DNA from: Vulcanimicrobiota bacterium
GTDB taxonomy: Bacteria > Vulcanimicrobiota > Vulcanimicrobiia > Vulcanimicrobiales > Vulcanimicrobiaceae
Length of the DNA stretch: 64,000 nucleotides
Assembly: GCA_003168375.1 (NCBI GenBank)
Contig: PMSI01000001.1
Span: 1,798,001-1,862,000 of the forward strand
Direction of reading: 5' to 3'
Below are positions 18,035 through 26,416 of the stretch, in pieces. Made by a program: the position numbers and the translations under genes. The notes under the pieces are model-generated. The model was not told the DNA's origin. It saw nothing but the letters and a program-made list of their open reading frames with translations, and did not search any database. Numbering within the stretch: position 1 is the first letter of the stretch; every line of letters begins with the position of its first letter.

Positions 18035-18072
18035 AAAAAACCGCGACGAGCTCCCCCGTGAACTCGCCGCGG
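18035..18072 (-). terminator. Rho-independent terminator of the downstream beta-helix gene
   Basis: Bases 18041-18052 pair with 18061-18072 (12 pairs, two of them G-U in the minus-strand RNA). They are followed on the minus strand by six T residues (complement of 18035-18040). It sits 25 bases after the stop of the 18097-19038 gene. Confidence 0.8.
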
Positions 18073-18096
18073 TTCGAGTCGTGCTATTCCGTAGGC

Positions 18097-19038
18097 CTAG
18101 AGGATCCCGACCGAGCCGGTCTTCGAACCGTCGCCGCTCGTGTTTCCGCCGAGCCAATTGTTGTTCCCGGTCAACATCTGACCGCTGGTGTCCACCAGCA
18201 TGCCGGTGCCGTTGGTGAAGTAGATGCTCGTATTCGTCACCCGCATGATCCCGCTGTTGGTAGCGTGAACGCCGAATACTTGATTGTTCGAGACCGTCGA
18301 GATATCGACGCTGATCTGGCTGGAGCCGCCGTTTGCTTCGACGCCGCCGCCCGCGTTGTTGCTGACCATCGAATGGTGAATGACCACGTCGCTGTTTGAG
18401 GTCGCCTGCACACCGATCCCGGAGCGTTGTATGGTCGACTTCTCGACGTTGATGCGGTTCGTTCCGGACGTGGTCGAGCTCTTGATGCCGCCGCCCGCGC
18501 AGTTCTCGAGATTTGTGTTGTACATGATGAGGTTCATCGAGTTCGTCGGCTGGAAGTTGATGCACTGCTGCGTGAAGTTCTCGACGTCGACGTTTTCGAG
18601 GGCGACATTCTTGCCGGCGAGCACGTTGATGCCGAACGTTCCGGTAACGCCGCCCACACCGGGTCCGTTGATGTCGAGGTTTCGGAGCACGTCATAGTTG
18701 CACACCGCGCTCGAGTTGTTGATGGTAACTCCAACCGTACCGCTCGCCAGGATCGATGCGACCTGGCCGGCTTCGCCGCCGCCGCCGTCGATCTTGATGC
18801 CCTTGGTGATCGTGATGGTGCCGAATCCGCCGGGGTCAAGGGCGTCGATCTCACCGCAGTCCGCGGTCTTCGAGATTGCGCCCGCGAACGTTTTGCAGGG
18901 CGCGGTCCGGCTGCAGGGGTTCACGTCGTCGCCCACCCCGGAAACCCACGTGCGCGTCGCCTGCGCCTGGGCCTGCGTCGTCATGGCGCAGAGACAGAAC
19001 ATCATCGCTGCGACGACCCCAAAGATAGTTCTCTTCAT
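18097..19038 (-). CDS. Secreted right-handed parallel beta-helix protein, copy A
   Basis: 313 residues. A signal peptide (MKRTIFGVVAAMMFCLCAMT, cleavage probably after AQAQA) precedes a mature part starting TRTWVSGVGDDVNPCSRTAPCKTF. The rest is an Asn/Ser/Gly-rich repeat of short beta strands (NTNLENCAGGGIKSS, HHSMVSNNAGGGV), as in pectate-lyase-like solenoids. No catalytic residues are evident. The ATG at 19038 has AAAAGGAA upstream; a start eight codons earlier is less likely. By my hand count about 268 of 313 residues match copy B upstream, so the two arose by tandem duplication. It is probably extracellular or surface-attached. Confidence 0.85.
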   Translation of the reverse strand: MKRTIFGVVAAMMFCLCAMTTQAQAQATRTWVSGVGDDVNPCSRTAPCKTFAGAISKTADCGEIDALDPGGFGTITITKGIKIDGGGGEAGQVASILASGTVGVTINNSSAVCNYDVLRNLDINGPGVGGVTGTFGINVLAGKNVALENVDVENFTQQCINFQPTNSMNLIMYNTNLENCAGGGIKSSTTSGTNRINVEKSTIQRSGIGVQATSNSDVVIHHSMVSNNAGGGVEANGGSSQISVDISTVSNNQVFGVHATNSGIMRVTNTSIYFTNGTGMLVDTSGQMLTGNNNWLGGNTSGDGSKTGSVGIL

Positions 19039-19123
19039 AAGGTTCCTTTTATCATAGGCCAAAGTAAGGGGGGGCCTGACTTCGCTTGCTGGGACGCGGG
19101 GCCTTTCGGCCGGACGGCAACCA

Positions 19124-19164
19124 CGACGAAAAAGAAACGCGGCGAGTTCGAAAACTCGCCGCGT
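19124..19164 (-). terminator. Rho-independent terminator with UUCG tetraloop after beta-helix copy B
   Basis: A perfect 12-bp stem (19137-19148 with 19153-19164) closes a TTCG loop on the minus strand and is followed by TTCTTTTT. It ends the 19187-20128 gene 23 bases after its stop, so the two beta-helix paralogues are probably separate transcripts. Confidence 0.92.
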
Positions 19165-19186
19165 CCGGTTCGTGCGCTGGCAGGGG

Positions 19187-20128
19187 TCAGAGGATGCCGA
19201 CCGACCCCGTCTTGGAGCCGTCGCCGCTCGTGTTTCCGCCGAGCCAGTTGTTGTTGCCGGTCAGCATCTGGCCGGAGGTGTCGACCAGCATACCGGTGCC
19301 GTTGGTGAAGTAGATGCTGGTGTTCGTCGCGCGAATGATCCCACTGTTGGTCGCGTGCAGGCCGAACGTTTGGTTGTTCGACACCGTCGAGAGATCGACG
19401 CTGATCTGGCTCGTGCTTCCGTTCGCCTCGATGCCGCCGCCCGCGTTGTTCGAGACCATCGAATGGTGAATGACCACGTCGCTGTTCGACGTCGCCTGGA
19501 CGCCGATACCCGATCGCTGGATCGTCGACTTCTCGATGTTGAGTCGGTTCGTTCCGGTCGTGGTCGCGGCTTTGATCCCGCCGCCCGCGCAGTTCTCCAG
19601 GTTCGTGCTGTACATGATCAGATTCATGGACGACGACGGCTGGAAGTTGATGCACTGCTGGGTGAAGTTCTCGATGTCGATGTTCTCGAGGCTGACGTTC
19701 TTGCCCGCGAGCACGCTGACGCCGATCAGTCCGGTCACACTGGCGCCGCCCGCGCCGTTGATGTCGAGGTTTCGCAGGACGGTGAAGTTGCAGGCCGCGC
19801 TTTGGTTGTTGACGACGACCCCGTTGGTCCCGCTCGCCAGAATCGATGCGACCTGACCCGCTTCGCCGCCGCCGCCGTCGATCTTGATGCCTTTGGTGAT
19901 CGTCACGACGCCGAACCCGCCAGGATCAAGGGCGTCGATCTCACCACAGTCCGCGGTCTTCGAGATTGCGCCCGGGAACGTTTTACAGGGCGCAGTCCGG
20001 CTGCACGGGTTCGCATCGTCGCCCACACCTGAGACCCACGTGCGCGTCGCCTGAGCCTGCGCCTGCGACGTCATCGCGCAGAAACAAAACAGGACGGCCG
20101 CAAAGATGAAAAAGATGGTACGCTTCAT
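19187..20128 (-). CDS. Secreted right-handed parallel beta-helix protein, copy B
   Basis: 313 residues, the same length as copy A. It has a signal peptide (MKRTIFFIFAAVLFCFCAMT) and the same opening TRTWVSGVGDDANPCSRTAPCKTF, then the Asn-rich beta-helix. The C-terminal third is nearly identical to copy A (TGNNNWLGGNTSGDGSKTG). The central N-terminal rungs, around residues 100-140, have diverged most. The ATG has an AAGAGGGAA ribosome site. Like copy A it has paired cysteines near the mature N-terminus that could form disulfides outside the cytoplasm. Function unknown. Confidence 0.85.
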   Translation of the reverse strand: MKRTIFFIFAAVLFCFCAMTSQAQAQATRTWVSGVGDDANPCSRTAPCKTFPGAISKTADCGEIDALDPGGFGVVTITKGIKIDGGGGEAGQVASILASGTNGVVVNNQSAACNFTVLRNLDINGAGGASVTGLIGVSVLAGKNVSLENIDIENFTQQCINFQPSSSMNLIMYSTNLENCAGGGIKAATTTGTNRLNIEKSTIQRSGIGVQATSNSDVVIHHSMVSNNAGGGIEANGSTSQISVDLSTVSNNQTFGLHATNSGIIRATNTSIYFTNGTGMLVDTSGQMLTGNNNWLGGNTSGDGSKTGSVGIL

Positions 20129-20424
20129 GAAATTCCCTCTTTTGAGGAACTGGTCAAGCTAAGGGCGGGCTTTCTTCGGCTGGAGGGCCGTAACGCCTTC
20201 CCGAAGCGATCGCATCATTCTACGGGTCGCGGACGCGCTCGACCGCGTGCGGATCCGCCACGATCAGGACATTCTGTCTCGTTGAGTCCCTCGGCGGGCA
20301 ACGATTCGTTCGACGCGCTGCCCGGTGTATTGCGCCGGGGCCGAACAAAGCGCTGCGGCCCCGCATCCGCCGAACATTCCTCGGCGGAAAGCCGCGGCTC
20401 GTCCCGGAACTGTTCGATTCGCCC
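20129..20424. other. Divergent intergenic region before kamD
   Basis: About 296 bases between the beta-helix gene (minus) and kamD (plus). It must hold both promoters. I see no open frame I can support, no cobalamin-riboswitch core and no clear terminator. Confidence 0.5.
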
Positions 20425-21969
20425 ATGGAACTGCGCATCGACCAGAACGCCGTCGCGGGGGCGCGTTCGCTCGCCGCCGCGATCGTCGATCCGATCGTCG
20501 ACTTCGTCGCCGGCCACTCGACGCTCAGCGTCGAGCGCGCCGTTACGCGCCTGTGCGGCGTCGACGGCGTCGACGGCGAGGGGGTCCCGCTGCCGAACCG
20601 CCTGGTCGATGCGCTTGCGCGGCCGGGGCTCGGCGTCGCGCGGGCGCTCGGCGCCGCGCTCGCCGAGACCGGCCGGTCGCCGCAACAGGTCGCCGAGGCC
20701 GTCGCTGCCGGCGAACCGCTGCCGGACCCGGAGCGTACGCCGGAGGGTGCGCTCCGGGCGGCGCTGCGGTCGCACGTCGACGCGGGGCTCGCGCGCATCG
20801 ACGCTGCGCGGGGCACGCGTGACGCCATGCTGGCGCGCCTTCCGCAAGACGAGCCGCCGCTGCTCTACGTGATCGTCGCAAGCGGCAACATCTACGAAGA
20901 CCGCACCGCCGCGGTCGCCGCCGCCGAGGCCGGGGCGCAGATCATCGCCGTGATTCGCTCCACCGCCCAGTCGCTGCTCGACTACGTACCGTACGGGGCG
21001 ACGACCGAAGGCTTCGGCGGCACCTACGCGACGCAGGAGAACTTCCGCATCATGCGCGCGGCGCTCGACGAGATATCCGAGCGGCTGGGCCGATACGTGA
21101 TGCTCACGAATTACGCCAGCGGGCTGTGCATGCCGGAGATCGCCGCGACGGCCGCCCTCGAGCGGCTCGACATGCTGCTGAACGACTCGATGTATGGGAT
21201 CCTGTTCCGCGACATCAACATGCAGCGGACTTTCGTCGATCAGCATTTCTCGCGCCAGCTGAACGCGCGCAGCGGGATCGTGATCAATACCGGTGAGGAC
21301 AACTACCTCACGACCGCCGACGCCGTCGAGCAAGCTCCCGCGGTGCTGGCCTCGCAGTTCGTCAACGAGGCGTTCGCGCGCCGCGCGGGCCTGCCGGACG
21401 CACAGATGGGGCTGGGCGACGCCTACGAGATCGATCCGGATCTCCGGGACGGGTTTCTGCTTCAAGTCGCGCAGGCGCAACTCGCCCGGCAGATCTTCCC
21501 GAACGCGCCCCTAAAGTACATGCCGCCGACCAAGCACATGACGGGGAACATCTTCAAGGGCCACCTGATCGACGCGATGTTCAACCTCACCTCGGTCATG
21601 ACGCACCAGACGATCCACCTCTGCGGGATGCTCACCGAGGCGATCCATACGCCGTTCCTCGGCGACCGCGCCCTCGCGCTCGAGAACGCGCGCTACGTCA
21701 TGAACACGGCGCGCAGCTTCGGCGATGAGATCGAGATCAAACCCGGCGGACGGATCGAGCAGCGAGCGCACGAGGTTCTGAGCGGCGCGGTGCACATCTT
21801 GAGCGGTGTCGCGCAGCGCGGCTTGATGAACGCGATCGAGGACGGGACGTTCGCCGACGTGCGGCGGCCACGCGACGGCGGGCGCGGCTACGACGGCGTG
21901 TTCGTGAAGGAAGCGGCCTACTGGAACCCGTTCGCCGACGCGCTCGGCGGGGTCACGGTGCGGGCGTGA
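20425..21969 (+). CDS. kamD: Lysine 5,6-aminomutase, large (alpha) subunit
   Basis: 514 residues, the usual length for KamD. The enzyme moves the terminal amino group of D-lysine or L-beta-lysine using adenosylcobalamin and PLP. Recognisable stretches are YVIVASGNIYEDRTAA, RSTAQSLLDYVPYGATTEGFGGTYATQENF, and KYMPPTKHMTGNIFKGH. The ATG at 20425 fits the family start (MELRIDQNAVAGAR). kamE follows with a GTGA overlap. No other genes of lysine fermentation are next to it. Confidence 0.92.
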   Translation: MELRIDQNAVAGARSLAAAIVDPIVDFVAGHSTLSVERAVTRLCGVDGVDGEGVPLPNRLVDALARPGLGVARALGAALAETGRSPQQVAEAVAAGEPLPDPERTPEGALRAALRSHVDAGLARIDAARGTRDAMLARLPQDEPPLLYVIVASGNIYEDRTAAVAAAEAGAQIIAVIRSTAQSLLDYVPYGATTEGFGGTYATQENFRIMRAALDEISERLGRYVMLTNYASGLCMPEIAATAALERLDMLLNDSMYGILFRDINMQRTFVDQHFSRQLNARSGIVINTGEDNYLTTADAVEQAPAVLASQFVNEAFARRAGLPDAQMGLGDAYEIDPDLRDGFLLQVAQAQLARQIFPNAPLKYMPPTKHMTGNIFKGHLIDAMFNLTSVMTHQTIHLCGMLTEAIHTPFLGDRALALENARYVMNTARSFGDEIEIKPGGRIEQRAHEVLSGAVHILSGVAQRGLMNAIEDGTFADVRRPRDGGRGYDGVFVKEAAYWNPFADALGGVTVRA

Positions 21970-22703
21970 GCATGGTGCGACCCTACGGCGACACGCACGA
22001 CGACGGGGCCGTCCAGCTCTCGTTCACGCTCCCGATCGCATGGAGCGAAGCCGCCGACGAAGCTGCGCGTCAGCTCGCCGTGAAGATGGGGCTCACCGAG
22101 GTCTCCGTCGTCGAGGGCCGGGCGATCGCTGCCGGCTTCTCGTTCTTCGTCGTGTACGCGCGCACGCCGGCCGCGATCGAGGTCTCCACGATCCGCGCGC
22201 CGTCCGCGGCCGACGCCCCGCTCTCGATGGAACAGGTCGACGATCTGATCGCGAAGCGAGTCGGCCGCAAGCTCAAGGTCGCCGGCGCGTGCATCGGGAC
22301 CGACGCTCACACGGTCGGCATCGATGCGATCCTGAACATGAAAGGGTACAAAGGCGACTACGGGCTGGAGCGCTACCAGGGATTTGAGGTCTTCAACCTC
22401 GGCAGCCAAATCTCGGTCGAAGATCTCGTGCGGTTTGCGCGCGAGCGTGACGTCGACGCCATCCTGGCTTCGCAGGTCGTCACCCAAAAAGGAAGCGATA
22501 TCGCGAACTTCACCGCGCTCGCAGAGCTCCTCGAAGCGGAGAACGTGCGCGAGCGTCTCCTGCTGATCGCCGGTGGACCGCGCGTGACGAATCTGCTCGC
22601 CGCCGAGCTCGGGTATGACGCCGGATTCGGACGAGGAACGCTCCCCTCCGACGTCGCGACGTTCATCGCGCGACGGCTCAGCGACGCGGCATCTCGGAGG
22701 TGA
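21966..22703 (+). CDS. kamE: Lysine 5,6-aminomutase, small (beta) subunit, cobalamin-binding
   Basis: About 245 residues. The base-off cobalamin motif is GTDAHTVGID: Asp113, His115 (cobalt ligand) and Gly118. Lys126 lies 11 residues after the His, the same spacing as the PLP-binding lysine of the known beta subunit. The C-terminal Rossmann part contains GSQISVEDLVRFARERDVDAILASQVVTQK. The GTG start overlaps the kamD stop; an ATG two codons later is possible. The complete pair is present, so an active enzyme is expected. Confidence 0.92.
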   Translation: MSMVRPYGDTHDDGAVQLSFTLPIAWSEAADEAARQLAVKMGLTEVSVVEGRAIAAGFSFFVVYARTPAAIEVSTIRAPSAADAPLSMEQVDDLIAKRVGRKLKVAGACIGTDAHTVGIDAILNMKGYKGDYGLERYQGFEVFNLGSQISVEDLVRFARERDVDAILASQVVTQKGSDIANFTALAELLEAENVRERLLLIAGGPRVTNLLAAELGYDAGFGRGTLPSDVATFIARRLSDAASRR

Positions 22704-22733
22704 GGGGAGCGCCCGCACCGTGCGCCAAAAACG

Positions 22734-24578
22734 GTGGAATCCGTGTTGTCGCATGACCGCTTCGTCGCCTCGATGCTGCTTGACGGCGCCGACCAGCAGC
22801 CGTACCTCGCCGAGGTGCTGGTGCGATCCCTCCTGCGCATCGGCGAGATCGCTGCCGGGAACGTCGTCCTATACGTCGCACCCGGCGTGCCGGAGGCGGC
22901 AATCGAACCGCTGCGCCGGCTTGGCTGCGAGGTCGATCCGGTCGTTGCCGAACACGGTGCCGTCGCCGGAAACGACCTGCTGAGGCAGCTCGACGCGTGG
23001 AACGAGAGGTTCGACGCCGGCGTCGCGGGGGCGTGGTTGTTCTCGCTCGGAACGGCAATGAGCGCGCCGTTGGTGCCGCCCGCCGAGCCCGCGGTCGCGG
23101 GGAAGAAACCTGAACGGGAGCTGCTGCCGCTTCCCGTCGTCGAGCAGATCTTCTCCGCCGCGCGCGTCCGGTTCCCCGCCGTAACCCGCTGCGACGCCGA
23201 TCGCGGAACGACGGTCGCGACGCATCTCGACGGCGGATTGATCTACGTTCCGCGCGAACGCTCCGGCGCGCTCGCTGACGAATGGCGGCGATGTGCGAAT
23301 GCAATCGCGTCGCGTCCCGAGTTGGCCGCCGTTCCGGAGCGCGACCGCACCGTCCGGGATCTGTCTCTCGCGCTGGCGCTCGCGGCACTCGACGCTCCGA
23401 TCGCGTATCTCGGGGCGAACGAGAGCTTTCCGCTCGACGCCGGCGTGCTGCCGCCGTCGTTCGACCCGTCCCAGCCGGTTCGCGCGCTGCGCTGCGGCGC
23501 GCGGATCGACGAGTTCGGGCTCGTCTCGGCGCGGGTGCGCGACGCGAGCGTCGATGCAGCCGTCGCGTCGCTCAACGAGGTGCTCGTCGAGCCCTCGGAC
23601 ACATCGTCGTTCGCTCGCTACAAACGCGCGGCGGCGCGCAGAACGAGGCCGCCGGAGCTCCCTTCCGACCACCCGTTCGTGACCGCGCTGGCGGAGACCG
23701 CAGCCGCGTTCGGCGGGCGCTTGCGCGTCGTGCTGCACGCGGGAACGCCGAAGACCGGGACCAAGGCGCTGCAGCTCGCGCTCTACCGGGAGCGTGCGAG
23801 ACTGGCGGAGCTCGGCGTCTGGTATCCACCGATCAACGTCGATCCTGAAACCAAGAAGCATCAGTACTTCATCCCGCTGCTCGAACACGGCGACGGCCCC
23901 GGACTCGCCGCCGCGCTGGACGACGTCGTACGCTCCGCGCCGCCGCAGACGAGAACGATCGTCCTATCGACCGAGGGGTTTTTCAATCACTGGTGGGACT
24001 TCCCGCCCTCGGCGAAGGCGATGCTCCGCCACCTTTCGTCCGTCGCGGACGTCGAGATGTGGGTCTGTTTTCGTGAACCGGTCGCGTTTGCGATCGCCCA
24101 ATATGCGCAATTGCTGCGTAATCCTCGCGTCTTCTCACCCGCATACGGGCTCGACATCGGGTTCGACGAGATGCTCGAAAACAAATGGTTCGTGAAGCGC
24201 CTCGATTACTACGGCTTCGTCCTCGAGGTGGAGGACCTGATCGGAGCGGGGAACGTGCGGTCGTTCCGGTACGGTCGCGACATCGTGGACCGCATCTTTC
24301 GTGCGCTCGGCGCAGGCCCGCCCGACGATGCGCACGATACGGTCAACCCGTCGCTACGGCAGCCCGGCGTGGATATGATGCGTATCGTCAACCGCTACGA
24401 TCTTCCGCCGGATCGGAAAACCCTCGCGGCGGCGCTGGTGCTGCAGCTCGACTCGCTGGTGGGCGAGCGCGCCGAGCCATTGCGCGTGAGTCCGGAAGCC
24501 GAGCGCCGCGTCCGTGCGCTCGCCGGACGCAGTTGGCGAGAGCTGGACGCGCTGCTCGACGCGGCGGAGATGCGATGA
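22734..24578 (+). CDS. Sulfotransferase-like protein with a large N-terminal domain
   Basis: 614 residues. The C-terminal half begins at about 335 with HAGTPKTGTKALQLAL, which resembles the 5'-phosphosulfate-binding loop of sulfotransferases. Later come STEGFFNHWWDF and a core CFREPVAFAIAQYAQLLRNP that resembles the 3'-phosphate-binding region. The N-terminal about 300 residues are an alpha/beta domain I do not recognise; it opens SVLSHDRFVASMLLDGADQQPYLAEVLVRSLLRIG and may belong to a nucleotide-sugar fold. The GTG start is weakly supported. The stop overlaps the next glycosyltransferase (ATGA). Together they suggest modification of a surface glycan by sulfate. Confidence 0.65.
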   Translation: MESVLSHDRFVASMLLDGADQQPYLAEVLVRSLLRIGEIAAGNVVLYVAPGVPEAAIEPLRRLGCEVDPVVAEHGAVAGNDLLRQLDAWNERFDAGVAGAWLFSLGTAMSAPLVPPAEPAVAGKKPERELLPLPVVEQIFSAARVRFPAVTRCDADRGTTVATHLDGGLIYVPRERSGALADEWRRCANAIASRPELAAVPERDRTVRDLSLALALAALDAPIAYLGANESFPLDAGVLPPSFDPSQPVRALRCGARIDEFGLVSARVRDASVDAAVASLNEVLVEPSDTSSFARYKRAAARRTRPPELPSDHPFVTALAETAAAFGGRLRVVLHAGTPKTGTKALQLALYRERARLAELGVWYPPINVDPETKKHQYFIPLLEHGDGPGLAAALDDVVRSAPPQTRTIVLSTEGFFNHWWDFPPSAKAMLRHLSSVADVEMWVCFREPVAFAIAQYAQLLRNPRVFSPAYGLDIGFDEMLENKWFVKRLDYYGFVLEVEDLIGAGNVRSFRYGRDIVDRIFRALGAGPPDDAHDTVNPSLRQPGVDMMRIVNRYDLPPDRKTLAAALVLQLDSLVGERAEPLRVSPEAERRVRALAGRSWRELDALLDAAEMR

Positions 24579-25504
24579 TCGACCTGTCCGTCGTCGTGTC
24601 CGCGCACGACTTGCGGCGCGAGCTGCCGCGCACCGTCGTATCGCTCTCACCTCCGTACCAAGTCGGGATCGACCCGGCGCGTATGGAGATCATCGTCGTC
24701 GACAACGGATCCAGCGAATGGGTGCACCGCGACTGGTTCGACGGCGTCGCGGCCGACGTGCGGATCATCCGGTTTCCACCCGGCAATCCGTCACCGTGCG
24801 CGGCGCTGAACGCCGGGGTCGCAGCGGCGCGCGGCACGATAGTGTCGCTGCTGATCGACGGCGCGCGCATGGCCAGCCCGGGGCTGTTCGCGCAGGCGCG
24901 TACCGCGGCGCTGATAGCGGACGACGTCTTCGTCTTGACGATGGGCTTCCATCTAGGTCACGAGACGCAGCAGGTCTCGCTCGGAAAGGGCTACGGTCCC
25001 GACGTCGAGGACCGGCTGCTCGACGGGATCGACTGGCAGAATGACGGCTATCGGCTGTTCGAGATCTGCGCGCGCGGTGAGTCCTATCGCCACGGCGTCC
25101 TCTCTCCGTTTCCCGAGACGACGGCCTGCGTGATGCGCCGAACGACCTTCGCGCGCGTCGGCGGCTTCAACGAAGGGTTTCGCTATCGCGGCGGCGGCTT
25201 GGCGAACTTCGACTTCTTCGAGCGCGTCTTGGCTGATGCGGCGATCACGCCGGTCGTCCTGGTCGGCGAAGGGACGTTCCATCAAGTCCATTACGGAAAC
25301 TCCACGCGCGCCGGCGGCGTCCGCAACCGCGAGCGGCCCGACGGCCCGACGATCTGGGACGCGATGGCGGAGGAGTTCGTCGCCGTCGTCGGTCATCCAC
25401 CGTTATCGACGCAGCTGCGCAAGCCGCTGCTGTTCGGCCGCTGTGAAACGAGGGCTGCCGAGCGCTGCTTCTTTGCCGAGACGAATGCCGACGTGCCCTT
25501 GTAG
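24575..25504 (+). CDS. Glycosyltransferase family 2-like protein
   Basis: 309 residues. The GT-A opening IDLSVVVSAHDLRRELPRTV is followed by EIIVVDNGSSEW (nucleotide-binding) and CAALNAGVAAARGTIVSLLIDGARM in place of a classic DxD. The C-terminal part has FNEGFRYRGGGLANFDFFERVL, typical of GT2 acceptor regions. The start overlaps the sulfotransferase stop. It probably extends the same glycan. The substituted metal site (IDGA) may change metal dependence. Confidence 0.75.
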   Translation: MIDLSVVVSAHDLRRELPRTVVSLSPPYQVGIDPARMEIIVVDNGSSEWVHRDWFDGVAADVRIIRFPPGNPSPCAALNAGVAAARGTIVSLLIDGARMASPGLFAQARTAALIADDVFVLTMGFHLGHETQQVSLGKGYGPDVEDRLLDGIDWQNDGYRLFEICARGESYRHGVLSPFPETTACVMRRTTFARVGGFNEGFRYRGGGLANFDFFERVLADAAITPVVLVGEGTFHQVHYGNSTRAGGVRNRERPDGPTIWDAMAEEFVAVVGHPPLSTQLRKPLLFGRCETRAAERCFFAETNADVPL

Positions 25505-25516
25505 ACGCCGATCGCG

Positions 25517-26416
25517 CTATGCGTGCTGCCGCTCGAGTGCTTCCCAGTGCTCGCGTATCGCGGCGAGGTCGACCGGCGGCGCGTTAGCGCGGCTCCAATT
25601 TGCGAAGTCGCGCAGAACCTGATCGAGCAGCGACGTTCGGAACTCCGGCCCGCAGGGTTGCTGCAGCAGGACGTGGGCGACGCTCACCCATGCGACGAGC
25701 GCCGGATCGACCGCACGCGCGTCGATTGCGGCCGAGCGGTTATGGTCGAGATCGGGTGACAGAAACGCCGCGACGCTCGCTCGCATATCGGCGCGAACCT
25801 CCAGGCCGATATCGAGCTCGGCAACGCACCTCGCGACCACCGCTTCCCAGCCGGTCATGAGCTCTTCGTAGCTCACGAACACGCGCGGCGCGCCGCGCGT
25901 GTCCCGCTCGCCGATCAGGTTGTATTTGAGCCACAGTGCGAGCGCGTGCTGAAGCGACAAGCGGTCGCGCGCCGCGAGCGAGGCCGCGACGCCGGCCGGA
26001 TTGCGCACGATGTGCACGAACGAAGGACGCACGCCGCAGGCGGTGAGCGCTTCGATCCAATACGGGAGCAGCGCGCTGATCCGCGGCTCCTTCAGCACGA
26101 CCGGGCGCCTGGACGCGAGCGCCGGCGTGAGAAAGGCCACGATCTGCTCGACGAAGCGGACGCGATCGGGACCGGTGACGGGTTCTGTTTGGAGCGTCAG
26201 GCCGGCGTCGAAAAACGAGGACCCTTGCGCGTCGAGGAAGGCGTTGTTCAGGTCGACGGCGCGCTCCGGCTCCCAAAAGCCGGTCGGATTCGCGAAATTC
26301 GACGGCAGCAGTGGGAAGGGGAGCGCGCCGCCGCAGAGCGTGAGCACGCGCGCCAGCGCGGACGTGCCGCTACGGCCCATCCCGACCACGACGATCGCAT
26401 CGCGCGATCTCACCAT
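25517..26416 (-). CDS. Sulfotransferase family protein
   Basis: 299 residues. The phosphosulfate loop VVGMGRSGTSALARVL is at about 10-25. A second conserved region is FVHIVRNPAGVAASLAARD, the RNP motif for the 3'-phosphate. FANPTGFWEPERAVDLNNAFLD and VVLKEPRISALLPYW match bacterial sulfotransferases of the Sulfotransfer_3 type. It would use PAPS to sulfate a glycan. The start overlaps the upstream gene by 7 bases; a GTG three bases later gives an alternative GTGA overlap. Confidence 0.8.
   Translation of the reverse strand: MVRSRDAIVVVGMGRSGTSALARVLTLCGGALPFPLLPSNFANPTGFWEPERAVDLNNAFLDAQGSSFFDAGLTLQTEPVTGPDRVRFVEQIVAFLTPALASRRPVVLKEPRISALLPYWIEALTACGVRPSFVHIVRNPAGVAASLAARDRLSLQHALALWLKYNLIGERDTRGAPRVFVSYEELMTGWEAVVARCVAELDIGLEVRADMRASVAAFLSPDLDHNRSAAIDARAVDPALVAWVSVAHVLLQQPCGPEFRTSLLDQVLRDFANWSRANAPPVDLAAIREHWEALERQHA

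Noticed and set aside
20129-20424. Cobalamin riboswitch before kamDE
   Set aside because: I could not find the conserved B12-box or a matching fold.
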